From contig NZ_JAUOSB010000001.1 in assembly GCF_030548295.1 (NCBI RefSeq), positions 372,001 to 436,000 of the forward strand: a stretch of 64,000 nucleotides of DNA, written 5' to 3'. Below are positions 1-7,818 of the stretch, piece by piece (within the stretch, counting starts at the first letter, position 1; the number at the start of each line of letters is the position of its first letter). The notes beneath the pieces were generated by a model. The model ran no database searches and had not been told where the DNA came from. It saw only the letters and a list, made by a program, of their open reading frames with translations. A program made the translations under genes and the position numbers. Source of the stretch: Wenyingzhuangia sp. 2_MG-2023 (GTDB taxonomy: Bacteria > Bacteroidota > Bacteroidia > Flavobacteriales > Flavobacteriaceae).

Positions 1-469
1 ACTAGAAACAGATTGTAATGTTCAATTTACAACACCTAACGGACATCAAATAGCTTTGAGAGGAAAGATAGATAGAGTAGATGAAGTAAATGGAGTACGC
101 AGAATTGTTGATTACAAAACAGGAAAAGTAGAAGCAAAAGATTTAAAACTAAGTGATATTTCTTTAGCAACCTCAGATTACAAATACCATAAAATAGTTC
201 AAGTAATGACCTATATGTTGTTGTATAGTACTACTCAAAATTTGGAGGTTGATAAGATGGAGTTACAAGCGGGGATTTATTCCTTCAAAAACTTAAAAGC
301 TGGATTTTTAGCTATGAATTTTTCAGAAACATACAAGAAAGAGCATTCAATCACAAAAGCACATATCGAATCGTTTAAAATGAGTTTGTTGACTATGATT
401 GATGAGATTCTAGACAACAAACTTACTTTTGTAGAAAATATTGATCGAAAATTTAAAAAAGAAGCATAA
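1..469 (+). CDS. PD-(D/E)XK nuclease C-terminal part (5' truncated by window)
   Basis: The reading frame is open from base 2 to the TAA at 467-469, so the gene begins before the window; the TTG at 56 is internal. The visible part carries GKIDRVD followed by DYKTGK, the Asp and the D-x-K catalytic core of the RecB/AddB-like PD-(D/E)XK nuclease fold, then a helical C-terminus. In Bacteroidota such domains end long AddB-like proteins that process DNA ends, which is the likely identity, but the helicase-like portion cannot be seen here. The next gene starts 2 nt after the stop, so the two are probably cotranscribed. Confidence 0.7.
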   Translation, partial: LETDCNVQFTTPNGHQIALRGKIDRVDEVNGVRRIVDYKTGKVEAKDLKLSDISLATSDYKYHKIVQVMTYMLLYSTTQNLEVDKMELQAGIYSFKNLKAGFLAMNFSETYKKEHSITKAHIESFKMSLLTMIDEILDNKLTFVENIDRKFKKEA

Positions 470-471
470 AT

Positions 472-1317
472 ATGGTTCATAAAAATATTCAAATAGCAGG
501 ACTGCATCAAAAACCTATTTTAACGGACATACATTACACTAAAAATAATCAGAAAAAAGGAATTGTAATTTTTTGCCATGGCTACAAAGGTTACAAAGAC
601 TGGGGAGCTTGGAATTTGATGGCTACGGAATTTGCCAAACAAAATTTCTTTTTTGTAAAGTTTAGTTTTTCGCATAGTGGAGGTACCGTAAAACAACCAA
701 TAGATTTCCCTGATTTGAAAGCTTTTGGTCAAAATTCATACACCAAAGAACTGGATGATTTACAATCTGTAATAGATTTCATTGTCAACCAAGAAGAATT
801 TGCTGATCAATTGGACACAGAAAATATCACATTGATTGGTCACTCTAGAGGAGGTGGGGTTGTTACACTAAAAACAGGAGAAGATTCCAGAATCAAGAAT
901 GTTGTTTCTTGGGCAGGTCTTTCAGATTTAGAAGCAAGATTTCCAAAAGGATTCAAACTTTGGTGGTGGAAAATTAGAGGTGTTGGTTATGTGGTAAATG
1001 GAAGGACAAAACAAAAAATGCCTCATTATATTTCATTTTACAAAGATTATGTTCAGAATAAAGAAAGATTCAATATTCAAAAAACAGCACAAAATTTAAA
1101 TGCAAATCATTTGTTGATTCACGGAACCAATGACGAAGTTGTGCTACCTGTAGAGTCAGAAAATGTACACAAATGGAATCCTAAGAGTACATTGGTTTGG
1201 ATAGAAAAAATGAATCATTCTTTAGGATGCTCTCAGCCTTATACAGAGAAAGAAATGCCAGAAGATTTGAAAAAAGTGGTTCAAAAAACAATTGATTTTA
1301 TACATGCGCAATCCTAA
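472..1317 (+). CDS. alpha/beta hydrolase
   Basis: A 281-aa cytosolic alpha/beta-hydrolase fold protein. The oxyanion segment HGYKG lies near residue 36, the nucleophile elbow GHSRGG places the catalytic Ser at 125, and the expected Asp (HGTNDEVV, near 221) and His (MNHSLG, near 249) complete the triad. There is no signal peptide. The family includes esterases and acyl-transfer enzymes, and the substrate cannot be told from sequence. It starts at the first ATG, 2 nt after the nuclease stop, and overlaps the MATE start by 14 nt, so the three genes look like one transcript. Confidence 0.85.
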   Translation: MVHKNIQIAGLHQKPILTDIHYTKNNQKKGIVIFCHGYKGYKDWGAWNLMATEFAKQNFFFVKFSFSHSGGTVKQPIDFPDLKAFGQNSYTKELDDLQSVIDFIVNQEEFADQLDTENITLIGHSRGGGVVTLKTGEDSRIKNVVSWAGLSDLEARFPKGFKLWWWKIRGVGYVVNGRTKQKMPHYISFYKDYVQNKERFNIQKTAQNLNANHLLIHGTNDEVVLPVESENVHKWNPKSTLVWIEKMNHSLGCSQPYTEKEMPEDLKKVVQKTIDFIHAQS

Positions 1318-2635
1318 GCTATCATTCAAGCATATCAATAGCATTGCTGTGCCTGCAATTATTTCGGGAGTTATAGAGCCCATACTTTCTTTAACGGACA
1401 CTGCCGTGGTGGGTAATGTCTCTCTTAATGCCAAAGAGGCATTAGCTGCTGTGGGAATTGCAGGGTCTTTTATTGCCACTCTAGGCTGGGTTTTTACACA
1501 AAGTAAAGTTGCTATTGCCGCTTTGGTTGCTGAATATTTAGGGAAAAAAGAATTGGATAAGATTATGGGTTTGCCAGCGCAAATGATTGGAATTAACATT
1601 GTGCTAGGAACTTTGGTATATGCAATTACCTATTTTGCAACCGTATCTATTTTTAAATGGTACCATGCAGAAGATTTGGTGTTGGAATACACCATTTCGT
1701 ATTACCGAATTAGGGCCTTAGGTTTTCCTTTTCTCTTGTTTATTGTGTCTGTATTTGCCATTTTCAGAGGCTTACAGAATACATTTTGGCCCATGGTGAT
1801 TAGTGCTATTGGAGCAGTATTAAATATAGGATTGGATTTTATATTGGTTTACGGAATTGAAGGATGGATTCCAGCAATGCATGTTGAAGGAGCAGCTTGG
1901 GCTAGTTTGATAGCTCAACTTGTAATGTCTGTTTTAGCATTGATTTTATTGTTTCTAAAAACACCTTTCAGATTAAAAATTCAATGGAAAATTCATCCCG
2001 AATTAAAAAGAATGATCAGCATTTCACTAAACATGTTGGTGAGAACAATTGCGTTGAATACTAGCTTAATTCTATCCAACGCTTATGCAACAAAATACGG
2101 ATCTAAATACATTGCTGCTTTCACCATTGCGTTCCAAATTTGGTTGTTTTTCGCTTTCTTTATTGATGGTTATGCTAGTGTATCTGCAATTATTGCAGGA
2201 AAATTTAAAGGAGAAAAAAACTACAAAGACTTGGCTCTTCTGGTAAAAATCATCACCAAATATGCGCTTGTAGTATCGGTGTCTTTAAGTTTTATCTTTT
2301 TCATCATGTACCCATATATAGGGCAAATATTTACAAACGATGTAGAGGTGATTGCTACTTTTGAAATGTTTTTTTGGATGGTTCTAATCATGCAACCACT
2401 AAACGCTATTGCTTTTGTTTATGACGATGTGTACAAAGGAATGGCAGAAGCTAAAACATTAAGAAACACACAATTGATCGCTACTTTTATAGGATTTGTT
2501 CCCACATTGTTGATCTTAGACTATTTTGATTTTAAAATTTATGCAATTTGGATCGCATTTTTAGTTTGGATGTTATTTAGAGCCTTACTTTTGCGTATAA
2601 AGTTTGTGAAATTATTAAAATTGAATCTTTATTAA
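1304..2635 (+). CDS. MATE-family multidrug/cation antiporter
   Basis: About 443 aa with roughly twelve hydrophobic helices in two homologous halves, typical of MATE (multidrug and toxic compound extrusion) efflux proteins of the inner membrane. The N-terminal half has the family pattern around PAIISG and LTDTAVVG, with repeated small-residue-rich helices after it. An in-frame TTG lies 12 nt upstream, but the ATG at 1304 (MRNPKLSF) fits the family N-terminus better and is preferred. The start lies inside the end of the hydrolase gene, which implies translational coupling. The transported substrate is unknown. Confidence 0.9.
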   Translation: MRNPKLSFKHINSIAVPAIISGVIEPILSLTDTAVVGNVSLNAKEALAAVGIAGSFIATLGWVFTQSKVAIAALVAEYLGKKELDKIMGLPAQMIGINIVLGTLVYAITYFATVSIFKWYHAEDLVLEYTISYYRIRALGFPFLLFIVSVFAIFRGLQNTFWPMVISAIGAVLNIGLDFILVYGIEGWIPAMHVEGAAWASLIAQLVMSVLALILLFLKTPFRLKIQWKIHPELKRMISISLNMLVRTIALNTSLILSNAYATKYGSKYIAAFTIAFQIWLFFAFFIDGYASVSAIIAGKFKGEKNYKDLALLVKIITKYALVVSVSLSFIFFIMYPYIGQIFTNDVEVIATFEMFFWMVLIMQPLNAIAFVYDDVYKGMAEAKTLRNTQLIATFIGFVPTLLILDYFDFKIYAIWIAFLVWMLFRALLLRIKFVKLLKLNLY

Positions 2636-2645
2636 AAAGAATTTT

Positions 2646-3404
2646 ATGGAATCAGCTTATGTAAATACACGAGTACAAGATAAGATTGCTGAGATTGAAT
2701 TTTTTAATCCTGCAAGCAATTCTTTAAACAGCTTACAATTGAAAGAATTGACTGTTGCAATTTCAGAATTAGGAAAAAATAAAAATATCGTATTGATTCA
2801 TTTGAAAAGTAAGGGAGAGCGAGCATTCTGTGCTGGTGCTTCTTTTGACGAGTTGTTACAAATTAACAATTTAGAAAATGGGACTGCCTTCTTTTCTGGA
2901 TTTGCAAATGTTATCAATGCAATAAGAACTTGTGGAAAATTAGTAATCACTTCTATTCAAGGAAAAACCGTTGGAGGTGGAGTTGGTATTGCAGCTGCAA
3001 GTGATTATGTATTTGCTACAAAATCAGCAAGTATCAAATTGTCTGAATTGAGTATTGGAATTGGCCCTTTTGTGATAGAGCCTGCGGTATCTAGAAAGAT
3101 TGGATTGAATAATTTTTCAGAATTGACCTTAAATCCTACGGAATGGAAAACAGCAGAATGGGCTCAAAAGGCAGGCTTGTTTTATCAGACAGTAGATAGT
3201 TTAGAAGAATTATCAACAAAAGTATCTCAACACTTGATACAATTATCGAACTACAACCCAATTGCTTTAAATGAATTAAAAAAGGTATTGTGGAATGGAA
3301 CAGAATCTTGGGAGCAATTATTGATAGAAAGAGCTAGAATTAGTGGAGAATTGGTACTGTCTGAGGAAACAAAAAAGGCATTGTCACAGTTTAAAAATAA
3401 ATAA
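2646..3404 (+). CDS. enoyl-CoA hydratase/isomerase, methylglutaconyl-CoA hydratase-like
   Basis: A 252-aa crotonase-fold protein. The oxyanion-hole segments are AFCAGASFDEL (near residues 60-70) and GGGVGIAAASD (near 103-113). The first catalytic Glu of classical hydratases is replaced by Gly in GGGVG, while the second is kept in LSELSIG. The following GIGPFVIEP pattern resembles LiuC-type 3-methylglutaconyl-CoA hydratases of leucine breakdown. That assignment rests on family resemblance, because no other leucine-degradation gene is adjacent. It starts 10 nt after the MATE gene and is followed 1 nt later by queD. Confidence 0.83.
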   Translation: MESAYVNTRVQDKIAEIEFFNPASNSLNSLQLKELTVAISELGKNKNIVLIHLKSKGERAFCAGASFDELLQINNLENGTAFFSGFANVINAIRTCGKLVITSIQGKTVGGGVGIAAASDYVFATKSASIKLSELSIGIGPFVIEPAVSRKIGLNNFSELTLNPTEWKTAEWAQKAGLFYQTVDSLEELSTKVSQHLIQLSNYNPIALNELKKVLWNGTESWEQLLIERARISGELVLSEETKKALSQFKNK

Positions 3405-3405
3405 G

Positions 3406-3855
3406 ATGAAGAAGATAAGAATTACTAAAAAGTTTGATTTTGAAACAGGGCATGCATTGCATGGTTACGATGGGAAATGTAGAAACGTACACGGTCATAG
3501 TTACAAATTGTACGTAACAGTGATTGGTTCTCCTATTCAAGATATAAATCATGTTAAAAATGGAATGGTGATTGATTTTACCGATTTAAAAAGTATTGTA
3601 AAATCAGAGGTGGAAGATGTGTTTGATCATGCGACTGTTTTTAATAAAAACACTCCACACGTAGAGTTGGCTAAAGAATTACAAGACAGAGGTCACAACG
3701 TAATTCTGGTAGATTACCAACCAACAAGTGAGATGATGATTTTAGATTTTGCAGAAAAAATTAAAAATAGACTTCCTGAAAATATTGAATTACACTCTTT
3801 AAAACTGCAAGAAACCGAAAGCTCTTTTGCAGAATGGTATGCAAGTGATCAATAA
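3406..3855 (+). CDS. queD: 6-carboxytetrahydropterin synthase / 6-pyruvoyl-tetrahydropterin synthase family
   Basis: A 149-aa protein of the QueD/PTPS family, which in bacteria usually converts 7,8-dihydroneopterin triphosphate to 6-carboxytetrahydropterin in queuosine synthesis. The zinc histidines are visible as His16 (FETGHALHG) and His29/His31 (NVHGHSY), and the probable catalytic Cys is residue 25. A longer in-frame start exists at 3343 inside the preceding gene, but ATG 3406, 1 nt after that gene's stop, gives the standard family N-terminus (MKKIRITKKF). A C-terminal Glu region (LQETESSFAEW) matches substrate-anchoring residues of the family. Confidence 0.9.
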   Translation: MKKIRITKKFDFETGHALHGYDGKCRNVHGHSYKLYVTVIGSPIQDINHVKNGMVIDFTDLKSIVKSEVEDVFDHATVFNKNTPHVELAKELQDRGHNVILVDYQPTSEMMILDFAEKIKNRLPENIELHSLKLQETESSFAEWYASDQ

Positions 3856-3888
3856 ATCATTACATTTTTTATATAAAACGGAGAACAT

Positions 3889-4524
3889 TTAAATGTCATC
3901 TACTTGTTTTCCGTTAAACTCATTCATGGCATTTCCAATTCCAGCCGTTCCAAAAGAAAGGATGAGTTGTGCAGACTTGTCTAACAATTCAGGAAAATAA
4001 CGTTCTTCCTCTTTATTCCACTCTCCTAAAACATAATTTACTTGTTTCCCTTTCCCAAACACAGCACTAATTCCAAACCTAAAACGTGCGTAGTTTTGAT
4101 TCCCCAATTTTTCATTAATATCCTTTAGACCATTGTGCCCTCCTGCACTTCCTTTGGGTTTTAGGCGAAAAGTTCCAAAATCAATATTTAAATCATCCGA
4201 AATGACCAAAATATTCTCTTGTGGAATTTTTTCTTTATCCATCCAGTATTTCACAGATTTCCCACTCAAATTCATATACGTAGAAGGTTTTAAAAGAATA
4301 AAAGTTCTTCCTTTAAATTTAAATACCGCTACATCACCAAGCTTTTCTGTAGAAAATGAAGACTCTTGCTGTTTGGCCAATTCATCTACAATTTTAAAGC
4401 CTATATTGTGTCTAGTGTTTTCGTAATCAGAACCAATATTTCCTAGTCCTACAATTAAAAATTTCTTCATCGGATCTACGTTAGAAAGTTGTTTGGGTTG
4501 AAACCATTTGGAAAAGAATCCCAT
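3889..4524 (-). CDS. pth: peptidyl-tRNA hydrolase
   Basis: Recycles peptidyl-tRNA by hydrolysing the ester bond between peptide and tRNA. The core begins MKKFLIVGLGNIG. Conserved features are GLGN (substrate Asn), RHNIGF (catalytic His) and ISDDLN (catalytic Asp), followed by GSAGGHNGLK. Starting at 4524 adds 18 residues before the core methionine (ATG at 4470); flavobacterial homologues often carry such an extension. A -7 box TATCTTTG (minus strand, 4546-4539) sits just upstream of 4524, which leaves either start possible. The gene is transcribed towards queD, and no clear hairpin lies in the 33-bp gap. Confidence 0.93.
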   Translation of the reverse strand: MGFFSKWFQPKQLSNVDPMKKFLIVGLGNIGSDYENTRHNIGFKIVDELAKQQESSFSTEKLGDVAVFKFKGRTFILLKPSTYMNLSGKSVKYWMDKEKIPQENILVISDDLNIDFGTFRLKPKGSAGGHNGLKDINEKLGNQNYARFRFGISAVFGKGKQVNYVLGEWNKEEERYFPELLDKSAQLILSFGTAGIGNAMNEFNGKQVDDI

Positions 4525-4561
4525 TGTGTTTTTTGAAACAAAGATAAGATTATACCATAAA

Positions 4562-4596
4562 AAAAGAGCGTTACTTTTTGGTAACGCCCTTTTTAA
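4562..4596 (-). terminator. Rho-independent terminator of prs-rplY
   Basis: The stem GCGTTAC/GTAACGC (4568-4574 with 4581-4587) has a 6-nt loop and flanking A and T runs on both sides. On the minus strand it follows the rplY stop by about 15 nt. Because the runs are symmetrical it could also act in the other direction. Confidence 0.85.
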
Positions 4597-4610
4597 TAAT
4601 TTTAAATGTC

Positions 4611-5186
4611 TTATTTTGTAGCTTCAGCAGCAGCTTTAGCAGCGTTACGAGACATTCTTACTTGAGCAACAACAGTATTGTCATTGTGTAAGATTTGGTA
4701 TTGATCGTTTCTTAATTTAGAAACGTATAATTTGTTACCAATTTGCAATTCTGTAATATTAGCCTCAATAAAATCAGGCAAGTTAGCAGGAATAGCTTTG
4801 ATTTTTAGTTTACGTAAATTTTGACGTAAAGCTCCACCAGCAATAACACCTTTAGAGTTACCAACCAAATTAACTGGAATATTCATAGAAATTTCCTTAT
4901 CATCTTGTAATTGATAAAAATCTACGTGTATAATTCTGTCATGAATTGGGTGAAATTGAATATCTTGTAAGATAGCATCAATTGTTTTACCGTCTACTTC
5001 AATCTTAGCAGTATATACGTTTGGAGTGTACACTAAGTTTTTGAATTGTTTTTCATCTGCTGAAAAGTGTAAAACTTTGTCCCCTCCGTATATAACGCAA
5101 GGTACCTGTCCAGCATTACGTAAGGCTTTAGTCGCTGACTTACCTACGCTTTCTCTTTGAGATCCTTTGATTGTAATTGATTTCAT
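4611..5186 (-). CDS. rplY: 50S ribosomal protein L25/general stress protein Ctc
   Basis: A 191-aa long-form L25 (Ctc type) that binds 5S rRNA. The N-terminal L25 domain ([20 protein letters not shown] through the FYQL region) is followed by the C-terminal TL5-like beta domain (residues ~100-180) absent from the short E. coli form. The end is Ala/Lys-rich. It lies 8 nt downstream of prs on the same strand, a gene pair widespread in bacteria, and is closed by the hairpin at 4562-4596. Confidence 0.93.
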   Translation of the reverse strand: MKSITIKGSQRESVGKSATKALRNAGQVPCVIYGGDKVLHFSADEKQFKNLVYTPNVYTAKIEVDGKTIDAILQDIQFHPIHDRIIHVDFYQLQDDKEISMNIPVNLVGNSKGVIAGGALRQNLRKLKIKAIPANLPDFIEANITELQIGNKLYVSKLRNDQYQILHNDNTVVAQVRMSRNAAKAAAEATK

Positions 5187-5194
5187 AATATATA

Positions 5195-6136
5195 TTAAAT
5201 GATAAATTTATCCGTAATTGACTTGAAGTTCTGAACTTTATCCATTACCTCCGCAAATAAGGGAGCGCAAGATAACACTTTTATTTTAGAACTTTCTTTT
5301 TTTAATGGAATAGTATCAGAAGTAATAAATTCTAACAGTTTAGAGTTTTCTATCTTCTCATAAGCATCGCCAGAAAGTATAGAATGTGTAACAATAGCTC
5401 TAACACTTAAAGCTCCTCTTTCCATCATTAAGTCTGCCGCTTTTGTCAATGTTCCAGCAGTATCTGCCATATCATCAACTAAGACTACATGCTGACCTTC
5501 TACTTGACCAATTAATTCCATATGAGAAATCTCATTGGCTTTTATTCTGTGTTTGTAACAGATAACTACATCGCTTTTTAAGTACTTAGCATAAGCATAA
5601 GCTCTTTTAGAACCTCCCATATCTGGAGAAGCAATAGTTAAGTTTTCCAAATTCAAACTTTCTAAGTAAGGTAAGAAAATAGTAGAACCATATAAATGAT
5701 CTACTGGTTTCTCAAAAAACCCTTGAATTTGTCCTGCGTGTAAATCCATAGTCATCACACGAGTTGCACCAGCAGCTTCTAACAAATTGGCAACCATTTT
5801 TGCACCAATAGCTACACGAGGTTGATCTTTTCTATCTTGACGTGCCCATCCAAAGTAAGGAATTACTGCAGTAATATGTTTTGCAGAAGCTCTTTTACAA
5901 GCATCTAAAATCAATAACAACTCCATCAAGTTGTCTGAGTTAGGAAAAGTAGATCCAATAATGAACACCCTTCTTCCTCTTACTGTTTCGTTAATTACAG
6001 GTTGAAATTCACCGTCACTAAATCTAGCTACGGTCAAGTCACCTAGTTCAGTTCCGTAATGTTTTGCAATAGATTTAGCCAATTCAGTACTTTGTGAACA
6101 AGCAAAAACCTTTGGAGTTAATTGATTTACAGACAT
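5195..6136 (-). CDS. prs: ribose-phosphate pyrophosphokinase
   Basis: Makes PRPP from ribose 5-phosphate and ATP for nucleotide, histidine and NAD synthesis. It is 313 aa, the normal length for class I enzymes. The flexible-loop region ([13 protein letters not shown]), the [11 protein letters not shown] segment and the PRPP-binding loop [13 protein letters not shown] are all present. It is first in the prs-rplY unit. A -7 box TATTTTTG is on the minus strand at 6182-6175, about 40 nt upstream of the ATG. Confidence 0.96.
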   Translation of the reverse strand: MSVNQLTPKVFACSQSTELAKSIAKHYGTELGDLTVARFSDGEFQPVINETVRGRRVFIIGSTFPNSDNLMELLLILDACKRASAKHITAVIPYFGWARQDRKDQPRVAIGAKMVANLLEAAGATRVMTMDLHAGQIQGFFEKPVDHLYGSTIFLPYLESLNLENLTIASPDMGGSKRAYAYAKYLKSDVVICYKHRIKANEISHMELIGQVEGQHVVLVDDMADTAGTLTKAADLMMERGALSVRAIVTHSILSGDAYEKIENSKLLEFITSDTIPLKKESSKIKVLSCAPLFAEVMDKVQNFKSITDKFII

Positions 6137-6174
6137 TTGTATTTGTGTTGTTGTTGGTAGAATTTATTTCTTGG

Positions 6175-6182
6175 CAAAAATA
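6175..6182 (-). promoter_or_regulatory. -7 promoter box of prs
   Basis: TATTTTTG on the minus strand matches the Bacteroidota consensus TAnnTTTG and is correctly placed upstream of prs. No convincing TTG -33 element is seen. Confidence 0.5.
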
Positions 6183-6225
6183 GAATTTTTTTTGGTTGAA
6201 AGCTGTGATTATGTTGAATTTTTTT

Positions 6226-6233
6226 TACATTTG
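6226..6233 (+). promoter_or_regulatory. -7 promoter box of tRNA-Leu
   Basis: TACATTTG matches TAnnTTTG and ends 18 nt before the tRNA 5' end, a sensible distance for a short processed leader. Confidence 0.5.
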
Positions 6234-6251
6234 CACCACCAATAATTAATT

Positions 6252-6333
6252 GCCTAGGTGGCGGAATTGGTAGACGCGCTGGATTCAAAATCCAGTTTCC
6301 TCGGAAGTGCGGGTTCGATTCCCGCCCTAGGTA
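6252..6333 (+). tRNA. tRNA-Leu (anticodon CAA)
   Basis: A class II tRNA of 82 nt. The acceptor arms GCCTAGG and CCTAGGT pair over 7 bp with a terminal G-U, followed by discriminator A at 6333. The anticodon stem CTGGA/TCCAG encloses TTCAAAA, giving anticodon CAA (codon UUG). A variable arm (TCCTCGGAAG region) and the T-arm with GTTCGATTC are present. CCA is not encoded. The 3' part from 6317 is the attachment core of integrative element 1, so the gene remains intact after integration. Confidence 0.96.
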
Positions 6334-6338
6334 CAACA
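6317..6338 (+). repeat. attachment core, tRNA side of element 1
   Basis: A 22-bp repeat, identical to 12592-12613. It covers the T-loop 3' half, the T-stem, the 3' acceptor strand, the discriminator and five following bases of tRNA-Leu. Confidence 0.92.
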
Positions 6339-6340
6339 TT

Positions 6341-6382
6341 AAACCTCAACACTTTGACTATCAAGTGATTGAGGTTTTTTTA
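6341..6382 (+). terminator. terminator of tRNA-Leu, carried on element 1
   Basis: AACCTCA and ACACTT pair with AAGTG and TTGAGGTT, followed by seven T. The stem is identical to the hairpin at 12616-12657 just outside the distal att core, and only the loop differs. The tRNA transcript therefore now ends in a copy that belongs to the element. Confidence 0.85.
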
Positions 6383-6391
6383 TTAAAATAA

Positions 6392-6411
6392 TCCCCACAT
6401 AGTCCCCACAT
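6392..6411 (+). repeat. two 11-bp-spaced TCCCCACAT repeats (left arm sites)
   Basis: TCCCCACAT occurs at 6392-6400 and 6403-6411, in the same orientation and with 11-bp periodicity. The same 9-mer occurs three times at 12451-12481 near the other end. They start 53 bp inside the att core. Likely arm-type binding sites for the integrase or a directionality factor. Confidence 0.7.
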
Positions 6412-6545
6412 ACTATTTTTGTGTTTTAAACTTTTAGGTACTGTAAAAACGTCATATTTATACGCTCAATGGGTTGCAAATGGCATTATGCATATGCTTT
6501 GCACACATTTAAACCCTGTTATATAAATTGTTACTATATAAAAAA

Positions 6546-6567
6546 AGCGTTTCAATTAAGAAACGCC
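6546..6567 (-). terminator. terminator of the element 1 gene cluster
   Basis: On the minus strand GGCGTTTC, a short loop and GAAACGC are followed by a run of T (plus-strand stem 6547-6553 with 6560-6566). It lies about 30 nt beyond the last small gene of the cluster. Confidence 0.8.
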
Positions 6568-6598
6568 TTTTCAAACTAATACAAATAAACAACAAATC

Positions 6599-6745
6599 TT
6601 ATTTAACCATTAAAACCGTTAAATAATCATTGAAAACTAATAAACTCCCTTTTACATGAAATCCTTTTTTGGCTTCATCGTTAATTTTATCATGTAAGTC
6701 TTGAGCTTTTAACTCTTTTATAATTTTATATTCTTTATCTGGCAT
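6599..6745 (-). CDS. 48-aa small protein, translationally coupled
   Basis: A small gene read from the sequence: ATG at 6745-6743, TAA at 6601-6599. Its product starts MPDKEYKIIKELKAQDL and ends YLTVLMVK. The start overlaps the stop of the 230-aa gene by one base (TAATG), a classical coupling arrangement. A terminator follows about 30 nt later. The pattern of alternating charged and hydrophobic residues with an inner Gly is reminiscent of short DUF4177-like proteins, but I do not assign a function. It is likely real because of the coupling, the clean stop and the terminator position. Confidence 0.65.
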   Translation of the reverse strand: MPDKEYKIIKELKAQDLHDKINDEAKKGFHVKGSLLVFNDYLTVLMVK

Positions 6746-7437
6746 TACTCAATTGTTAAGATGTTACTGTAGTCAAAATTAATTTCGTTTAAATCTCTTG
6801 ATAAACCAACTTGGTTAGTGTTGTACATATCACTTTTTAATAAATATGGCTCTATTGGAGCTTTAATATATTTATAGTCTAAGTTTAAAGATTTAGATAC
6901 TTCTACAAACTTTTTAACATTATCAATAAATTTTAGTTGAGTATTGTTTACATAAACGTTAAACGGATCTTCAGGAACTTGAATTTTAAAATTATCTTTT
7001 TTGATTGTTATAAAGTCAAAGAGGCAATACGTTTTTTTAGCTGGTGCTTTAGATAGTAAATTACCGTATTTAGGATCTTGTTTTCTGTATTCGCAAAAAA
7101 AGTAAAACGCATTATTATACTTGTAGAAATCTTTTTTGAAATTTAACCAGCCTTTATAAGTGTTTTCTAATTTTTGCAAACTTACATCTGTCAAACCTCT
7201 GTAATCTAAATATTTTTCAAATGTTGGTTTTGCGGGATCGTTTTGTAATTCTTGTTTGTGATAGTTTAAGAATATTTCAACAAAGTTACCCTCTTTTAAA
7301 GATTCGTAATTTAGGGGTATTGAAACTCTTTGTTTTTTTAATTCTGTTTTTGCATCGTCTAAAATGTTTTTAACGGTGCTTAAAGAATTTATTAAATTGT
7401 TATACTCTGTTGAGTAATTATAAACTTTTGTGTTCAT
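6745..7437 (-). CDS. hypothetical 230-aa protein of element 1
   Basis: Not recognised. The product is 230 aa, Lys/Asn/Tyr-rich, without signal peptide or membrane segments. The N-terminus looks like a short coiled coil (residues 10-40), and the middle is aromatic-rich (YKYNNAFYFFCEY). It is separated from the upstream SF3 helicase gene by a 361-bp non-coding region containing 9-bp iterons, so it may have its own promoter there. It is coupled to the 48-aa gene by TAATG. A role in replication or segregation of the element is only a guess from position. Confidence 0.7.
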   Translation of the reverse strand: MNTKVYNYSTEYNNLINSLSTVKNILDDAKTELKKQRVSIPLNYESLKEGNFVEIFLNYHKQELQNDPAKPTFEKYLDYRGLTDVSLQKLENTYKGWLNFKKDFYKYNNAFYFFCEYRKQDPKYGNLLSKAPAKKTYCLFDFITIKKDNFKIQVPEDPFNVYVNNTQLKFIDNVKKFVEVSKSLNLDYKYIKAPIEPYLLKSDMYNTNQVGLSRDLNEINFDYSNILTIE

Positions 7438-7591
7438 TTTTATGGTGTTATAAATTAAAATTAAATGTGTTTGTTTTGAGTACCATTAAAAAATTAAGGT
7501 GCTCGAGGTTTGAAATTGGGAAACATTTTTATGTATGTTGAGTAGATTAAGTAGAAGTAAATCGAAAAACTATTTCTATATATAAATATCT

Positions 7592-7601
7592 CTCACGTGA
7601 G
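7592..7601. repeat. 10-bp perfect palindrome CTCACGTGAG
   Basis: A perfect palindrome in the non-coding region upstream of the 230-aa gene, 14 bp from the first iteron pair. Candidate operator or part of a replication origin. Confidence 0.45.
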
Positions 7602-7615
7602 TAACTTTTATAAAA

Positions 7616-7818
7616 TACATCTACTACATCTACAAAGTGTATATAAAGCCTTTTAAATACTGAGTTTGTTTAAGTAGATGTAAATTTTTTTACTTCTTGT
7701 TTAGTAGATGTAAATTGTCTTTTGCTTAGTTAGGTTTTAAACAGTTTTATAAAAAACATAAAAAACGTTGTTCTAAAAGCTTGTTACATCTACTACATCT
7801 ACGATTTTAGTAGATGTA
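7616..7818. repeat. iteron cluster: seven copies of TACATCTAC
   Basis: Perfect 9-mers TACATCTAC (or complement GTAGATGTA) occur at 7616-7624, 7625-7633, 7674-7682 (inverted), 7704-7712 (inverted), 7785-7793, 7794-7802 and 7810-7818 (inverted). Two are tandem 18-bp pairs. A weaker version lies around 7541-7560. This fills most of the otherwise gene-free stretch 7438-7798 and runs into the last codons of the SF3 helicase gene. Iterons beside an initiator-type helicase suggest a replication origin. Confidence 0.8.

Noticed and set aside
6127-6339. 70-codon minus-strand open frame over the tRNA-Leu
   Set aside because: It is the complement of the tRNA gene and the prs leader, with no support as protein.
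7616-7818. Iteron cluster as a CRISPR array
   Set aside because: Repeat units are 9 bp, occur in both orientations and have irregular spacing, without spacers of constant length or cas genes.
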